A stretch of 64,000 bases of DNA from Littorina saxatilis (Eukaryota > Mollusca > Gastropoda > Littorinimorpha > Littorinidae): NCBI RefSeq assembly GCF_037325665.1, contig NC_090261.1, positions 62,954,088-63,018,087 of the forward strand, given 5' to 3'. The translations under genes and the position numbers were made by a program. Under the pieces are notes generated by a model. The model ran no database searches, had not been told where the DNA came from, and saw only the letters and a list, made by a program, of their open reading frames with translations. Of the stretch, positions 27,501 to 35,488 are shown piece by piece; within the stretch, counting starts at the first letter, position 1; the number at the start of each line of letters is the position of its first letter.

Positions 27501-30500
27501 ACACAGCAACATCACATGGGTGCTTGAAAGTGCAATGTATTCTGATTTGCAATGTTTTTTCCCGCTCAAAACTGAATTTTCAGCATTATTTCCAATGCTT
27601 AAAGGCACAGTGCAGCTCACAGCCTTCGTTTTGCGTTTTTGTTGCAGCTGAGTGCATTTACAGTTCAAAAATCCTCCTATGGTAGTAAAACAAACCCAAA
27701 ACTACCCAACGACGACATCTGTGAAGCTCGACAGTTTCTTGTTCACGCGAGTGCATAAATTAACCTAGTTATTACGTGGTGTTTGGTCGGAGTTCGATTC
27801 AACTGAGTGATTCCGGCCTCCATTTTGTTTTACACAAACTCATGATGATGTCTGACATAGTTTGCTAGTGACGTGTCTTTTTGTGCATGATGTGGTGATC
27901 TACCTGATCTAAATTTAGATCCAAAAATAGGTCAAGACCAGCCGGGTCCGAGTACGAAATTAATTCGTAAAAAAATCGCAGTTCTTGACTCTTTGGGTGC
28001 AAGTCAATGAAACTTGGTAGTTCTTCTAACGGATAGCTGCCTGAGGTATGACTAAAAGCCCCAGGGGCTCCGTGCACCTGGATTTGACAAGTTCAGTACC
28101 TTTAAAGTGCTATGGCTTGATGTTGAATAGACAAAATGCACAAATTGCTGAATAAAGATACATGTTAAAATGTTCGATTCGAAATTGTTTGAATAAAGAA
28201 AGAATGTAACAAGAAGAGCAAACGCTCGATCGAGTCACTTTCGCAGTTCTGAATATTATATGAGGCATCAGATGGACAGGAAGAAATTGCTATTCACAAC
28301 ACAATACAGATGTAAATAATTTGATGTAAAGAATAATCCTATAAAGTTTGAATCAAATCCGATGAATAGTTTCAGAGATATGATATTTCAATTTTTTTCC
28401 TTCAAGACATACCTGTGACCTTGAAAAAGGTCAAAGGTCACCAAAGCAGACGTCAAAGTGTAGAGGTCACTGGGAGTCACGTTCACATAAAATTTGAGCC
28501 CGGTCACTTTTATAGTTTCCGAGAAAAGCCCAACGTTAAGTTGTGTGTTGCCAAACAGAAAAGGCTAGTTATCTCCCTTGTTTTTCTGATAACGTTCGTA
28601 AAAGGCTACAGATGTAAATACTTTGATGTAAAGAATAATCCTACAAAGTTTCAATCACATCCGATGAACTTTGTCAAAGATATAAAATGTCTAATTTTTC
28701 CTTTGACGCTGACCTGTGACCTTGAAAAAGGTCAAAGGTCAACGAAACCATCGTTAAAGTGTAGAGGTCATTGGAGGTCACGACTAAACAAAATATGAGC
28801 CGGATCGCTTTGATAGTTTCCGAGAAAAGTCCAACGTTAAGGTGGTGTCTACGGACGGCCGGCCGGCCGGCCGGCCGGACAGACTAACACTGACCGATTA
28901 CATAGAGTCACTTTTTCTCAAGTGACTCAAAAATGTTGTGTGCAGTGGTACATGTGGTGCCTTGCTCCGAGTGTGAAGTGGTGCATGCGGTGCCTTGCTC
29001 TGAGTGTGACGTGGTGCATTGATCTGAGTGTGAAGTGGTGCATGTGGTGCCTTGCTCCGAGTGTGAAGTGGTGCATTGCTCTGAGTGTGAAGTGGTGCAT
29101 TGCTCTGAGTGTGAAGTGGTGCATTGCTCTGAGTGTGAAGTGGTGCCTTGCTGAGTGTAAAGTGGTGCCTTGCTCTGGGTGTGAAGTGGTGCATTGCTCC
29201 GAGTGTGAAGTGGTGCATGTGGTGCCTTGCTCTGAGTGTGAAGTGGTGCATTGCTCTGAGTGTGAAGTGGTGCCGTGCTATGAGTGTGAAGTGGTGCCTT
29301 GCTCTGAGTGTGAAGTGGTGCCTTGCTCTAAGTGTGAAGTGGTGCATGTGGTGCCTTGCTCTAAGTGTGAAGTGGTGCATGTGTTGCCTTGCTCTGAGTG
29401 TGAAGTGGTGCCTTACTCTGAGTGTGAAGTAGTGTATGTGGTGCCTTGCTCTGAGTGTAAAGTGGTGCATGTGGTGTCTTGCTCTGAGTGTGAAGTGGTG
29501 CCTTGCTCTGAGTGTGAAGTGGTGCATGTGGTGCCTGGGTCTCACCATCTGGCGGATGCGGTGGAAGGACTTGCCGTGGAAGCTGAAGGCCTGTTCAAAC
29601 AGCACCTTGTCCTCCACTGTCCACTCGTCGGGGAACGGCGTGAAGTTGGCCAGGTCCGACAGCGCTCGGTCCACGTTGTGCTTGTGCCAGAACAACATGC
29701 CCAGCGCCTGCACACACATGTATTAGGTTACCTTGTGCCAGAACAACATGCCCAGCGCCTGCACATACATGTATTAGGTTACCTTGTGCCAGAACAACAT
29801 GCCCAGCGCCTGCACACACATGTATTAGGTTATACTTGTAGTATAGAGTGGAGTGGGGGCGGGGGGGGTTCTGTTCAAAATGTCCACCCTCTAGGTACTT
29901 ATGTGACCCTCCACCACGAAATGAGTCGCATGTCACCTCGCGCGGTTCTGCGCTAGGCTTGATTATAAGTCCGGAGAGTGTATGGTAACAGCGTGAGGGT
30001 CACCTTAGCCACAGGCTTATAACTCAAAGAGTTTTCGCTCTTTTCTAAAACGGTTTTCACCACTGGATAGGGCATGAAAAACTCTTTAGGAAAATTTAAA
30101 AATATGAAAATCATGCAAATGTGACATGTGACTCATTCCGTGGTGGAGGGTCACATATGACATGTATTAGGTTATACTTGTAGTATAGAGTGGAGTGGGG
30201 GGGGGGGGGGGGGGGGGGGAGGGGGTGTGTGTGTTTCTGTTCAAAATGTCCACCCTCCAGGTACATATGACATGTATTAGGTTATACTTGTAGTATAGAG
30301 TGCAGTGGGGGTGTGTTTCTGTTCAAAATGTCCACCATCTAGGTACCTATGACATTGTATTAGGTTATACTTGTAGTATAGAGTGCAGTGGGGGGGTGTT
30401 TCTGTTCAAAATGTCCCCCCTCTAGGTACCTATTAAATTTTTGTTTGTTTGTAATGCTTGCATGTTATTTCTTACGAGGAAACTTTTTATATGTAAAATG

Positions 30501-33500
30501 TTGAATTTTAATGTCTAATGTAAAGCGCCACGAGACTGCCATTTGGCGGTGAACAGCGCTAAAAAAGAATGTTTATTATGTGTTAAAGGACGACCTGGGG
30601 GGATACATGACACTATTAATTTTGCGCAAGTTTGTGATTTCTGCTGAGACACTTGCGCTGCAATGCCGGGTAAACAAAGCAATTCTCGAGTCATTAACAT
30701 TCAGTTTACATTCAAAATACTGTATGAGCATGTGTTCTTTGTTTGTGGTTAGTTTCCAAGTTCTATTCTTGCAAGGCACTTGCACGCAGACGAACGCTTG
30801 TGTGTCATAGAAACAAGTGCATTTTCGTTCATTGTTTTTGTTTTTCGACTGGAAAAATACCCCAGGGCCAGCAAAGTGCATCAACACCAAGCACCACCCC
30901 CCCCCCCCCCCCCCCCTTACCTGTCAGCATCCCCCTTACTTCTGTACCTGTCAAGAATTCTCACCTGTTCTGTGTTGTAGCCATGTTTCTCCTTGGCAAT
31001 ATGGATGTACTCGTCAACTGCAAGTAGAGAAACATTGCGTTTACACTTTGATACCATCTCTGGGCTGATTTTCACAAAACTGTCTAATACTGAACTTCTT
31101 TTTTTTAAGCTAGCCAGCACCTATCCTCAACCTCGTTCCACTGTATCGCGACTAAAAAACTTTACACACACAAAAAGAAGTCAATACGGAATTCCGTAAA
31201 ATACAGAAGAAAAATCACCCATGCCATCTCCACGTAGCCCCAGCAGCCAGTTGGCTCGCCCACATGGCATCATCGCACACCTCTCTTCTTTCAGCCCGGC
31301 CTCAACTAAAGTGACTTAAGTCCTGAGTACTTCAATTAAAATGTTTATAAATGTGTAGTACACACATTCACAGTGCCTTCACTGGGTCCTGATTTGGCCT
31401 AAATGGTCCGCTGGACCCATTAAGCAACAGTTAACTAACTAACTAACAGTGCCTTCATCAAAGATGCCATGTAAACGGGTCAGCTGTGTTGTTTAATCGA
31501 ATCACAGAAAACTGCCGTCTCTTATTTCACTGTGTTACGCTTGCCATTGCCAATGCGTGAACGCTAACATAAATTGCGTCACATGATTTCCAGCAGACAA
31601 CCATATCGGACAGGCCATGCAGGGAGTGGTCTGCCCCTAGACTGCAAAATGACTTTATAACTGTCAAACAAGTCAAGGAAGGTAACTGCAGCCAACTCTC
31701 CCAAAACATTTCACTATGTGAAAATGAAATTTACACCTTAGATGTACAGCTATTCATATTTAAGTCCCTGCATCACTTAAACTCATGTGGGGCTCGTTTT
31801 CTGGTACTGAGTGCCCAAAGCACTGAAACTTTTCTGTATAAAATGCTGTTAGATTTGCCTTTAACTAAATTCTTTTCTGATGTTTAATTTAGACGTCAAG
31901 AAAGAAGTTATACATTTAATCAGCTGAGTGTGAACAAACAATCATTTTACACTGTACAGGTCTGCAAGTGCAAACACTTCAACACAACTGTACCTCAACA
32001 CTTCAACACAACTGTACCTCAACACTTCAACACAACTGTACCTCAACACAACTGTACCACAACACTTCAACACAACTGTACCTCAACACTTCAACACAAC
32101 TGTACCACAACACTTCAACACAACTGTACCTCAACACTTCAACACAACTGTACCACAACACTTCAACACAACTGTACCTCAACACTTCAACACAACTGTA
32201 CCTCAACACTTCAACACAACTGTACCACAACACTTCAACACAACTGTACCTCAACACTTCAACACAACTGTACCTCAACACTTCAACACAACTGTACCTC
32301 AACACTTCAACACAACTGTACCACAACACTTCAACACAACTGTACCTCAACACTTCAACACAACTGTACCACAACACTTCAACACAACTGTACCTCAACA
32401 CAACTGTACCACAACACTTCAACACAACTGTACCTCAACACTTCAACACAACTGTACCTCAACACTTCAACACAACTGTACCTCAACACTTCAACACAAC
32501 TGTACCTCAACACTTCAACACAACTGTACCACAACACTTCAACACAACTGTACCTCAACACTTCAACACAACTGTACCTCAACACTTCAACACAACTGTA
32601 CCTCAACACTTCAACACAACTGTACCACAACACTTCAACACAAACGTATGGTAACACTTCAACACAACTGTACCGTAACACTTCAACACAACTGTACAAC
32701 AACACTTCAACACAACTGTACCACAACACTTCAACACAAACGTACCGTAACACTTGAACACAACTGTACCATAATCTTCCTCACCTTTTGCATCAGGCAG
32801 TTCAGGACTGGGAGCCCATACCAGCATTGCCCCAGCGTTACTGTCAAACTTTTGATCTGCAGAGAAACTTTTTATTGGTTTTTTTTTGGGTAAAGAGCAA
32901 CTGAGAATATCAGAATCTAATGATGTTCATAAATTACAATGACAGTTGACACAAATGTGAACAGGATGAAGATCTATCCCTGTTGTGTTACAGTGCAACA
33001 CTGTCAGAGTCAGACTCATTATGTTACAGTGCAACACTGTCAGTCAGACTCATTGTGTTACAGTGCAACACTGTCAGTCAGACTCATTGTGTTACAGTGC
33101 AACACTGTCAGTCAGACTCATTGTGTTACAGTGCAACACTGTCAGAGTCAGACTCATTGTGTTACAGTGCAACACTGTCAGTCAGACTCATTGTGTTACA
33201 GTGCAACACTGTCAGTCAGACTCATTGTGTTACAGTGCAACACTGTCAGTCAGACTCATTGTGTTACAGTGCAACACTGTCAGACTCATTGTGTTACAGT
33301 GCAACACTGTCAGTCAGACTCATTGTGTTACAGTGCAACACTGTCCTGTCAGTCAGACTCATTGTGTTACAGTGCAACACTGTCAGTCAGACTCATTGTG
33401 TTACAGTGCAACACTGTCAGTCAGACTCATTGTGTTACAGTGCAACACTGTCAGGGTCACTCATTGTGTTACAGTGCAACACTGTCAGTCAGACTCATTG

Positions 33501-35407
33501 TGTTACAGTGCAACACTGTCAGTCAGACTCATTGTGTTACAGTGCAACACTGTCAGAGTCAGACTCATTGTGTTACAGTGCAACACTGTCAGTCAGACTC
33601 ATTGTGTTACAGTGCAACACTGTCAGTCAGACTCATTGTGTTACAGTGCAACACTGTCAGGGTCACTCATTGTGTGACAGTGCAACACTGTCAGAGTCAG
33701 ACTCATTGTGTTAGAGTGCAACACTGTCAGAGTCAGACTCATTGTGTTAGAGTGCAACACTGTCAGAGTCAGACTCATTGTGTTACACTTTACAGTTCAA
33801 CACTGTCAGAGTCAGACTCATTGTGTTACAGTGCAACACTGTCAGAGTCAGACTCATTGTGTTACACTTTACAGTGCAACACTGTCAGAGTCAGACTCAT
33901 TGTGTTACACTTTACAGTTCAACACTGTCAGAGTCAGGCTCATTGTGTTACACTTTACAGTTCAACACTGTCAGAGTCAGACTCATGTGAGGAGAAACTT
34001 GTGGATGTTATGACACTCTAATATCTACAAAGATGCAGTAATCTAAAATATATATATAATAATTCATTAACATGTTTGTAGAGGTTTCGCAACTGTGCTT
34101 AATATTGGGAGCATGCCCAGTATGTGAAAAAGGAATGGAATTCATGTAGCACTTGAAATTAATATCCTATGAAATAATGAATCAATTATAAATATAGATA
34201 TTCAATTAACCAAACAAGACTCAAGAAGCGATATAATCTGTCAGCTTGAAACTAAAAGATCAACACTAAAAAACAAGGGAATAGTTATTAGTTAATTACG
34301 AAGACTAGTAAAGGCTTGGCTAGCTGAAACCCAAAGATCGAGACAGGTCACGCTGGTCTCCGCGAAGCATGCGAACATAAAACCAATTTTTCTTAATTTT
34401 GAGCACATTTTCAGAGTAGGTAAACATGACAATCTATATTAGTTTTGGATTCAAGAAATGATAAAGAATACAATATCATTTTATAATCAGTTATCAAAAT
34501 TTCATTTTATTTCTAATTAAACTGTTTTTCTTGTTAATGAAAAATGTATTAATTAATTTTTGAGCTTTCAAGCTAAAATGCAATCTCAAAGCCCCTTGGG
34601 TAAAAGACTGTTTGACCAAAATTTCAATCAAATTTATTAAAAAAAATTAGTTTGCCACAGTGCCGCCTCAACTTCTTTAAAAAGCCGAATATCAAGGATA
34701 TAAATTTATCTGGAAGAATTCACATGCAAAGTTTCACTTCATGAAGATCGATCCAGTAGTTTATTGTGAATTGCTCTACACACATCATAACAATCATCTC
34801 AATTCCCAGTCTATCAGCTTGGAAAATTAAAAACGTTAATTAGCTTATTCATTAAAGTTGTCTTAAAAACTAAATTTTCACTACCAGTTCAAAAATGATT
34901 TCATTGTATTCACTAATTCAGCTATTCTTTATCTTCTCCTGAATCTAAAAAATAACCCTATATATATATATTTATATTTATGCTATGTTCAGATAAAAAA
35001 AACAAGCTCAGAAAGTTTTCAAAAAACCAAAAATCCCGCTTTCCTTTTTAAGTACAAGCACTGAGTGAGAGAGAATGTGTGCGGGCGCACGCGCATGAGA
35101 GAAAGATAGTCAGAATTTAATGAAGTTATGGCATGTGCCATTTATCTCTCTGGTTTACCAATTTCACAACAACGAACTTTCCATACATAAGTTTGCGGGT
35201 TTCGCTAACCAGGTTTTACTTTTAGTAATCTTGACGATGACTGATCCCACTCCATGTGTTCAGAGTAGATCTTTTAATTCAGGCAGAATTCAGGCAGTAA
35301 TTCAAATGTTTTGATATTGCTTGACGCAACTTGTTCACATCTAGCTTGGACAAAAGAGGGACTTATCTACTAATACTACTATCACTAAAGAATAAACAAA
35401 GACTTCT

Positions 35408-35488
<81 letters not shown>

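Noticed and set aside
28898-29719. A 273-codon minus-strand frame as a single protein
   Set aside because: Only the part up to HRIRQM is exon 5. Beyond the GTGAGA donor it is the 24-bp array read through.
31930-34021. Long open frames over the intron 2 and 3 arrays
   Set aside because: Array artefacts in multiple frames, with no start context or family likeness.
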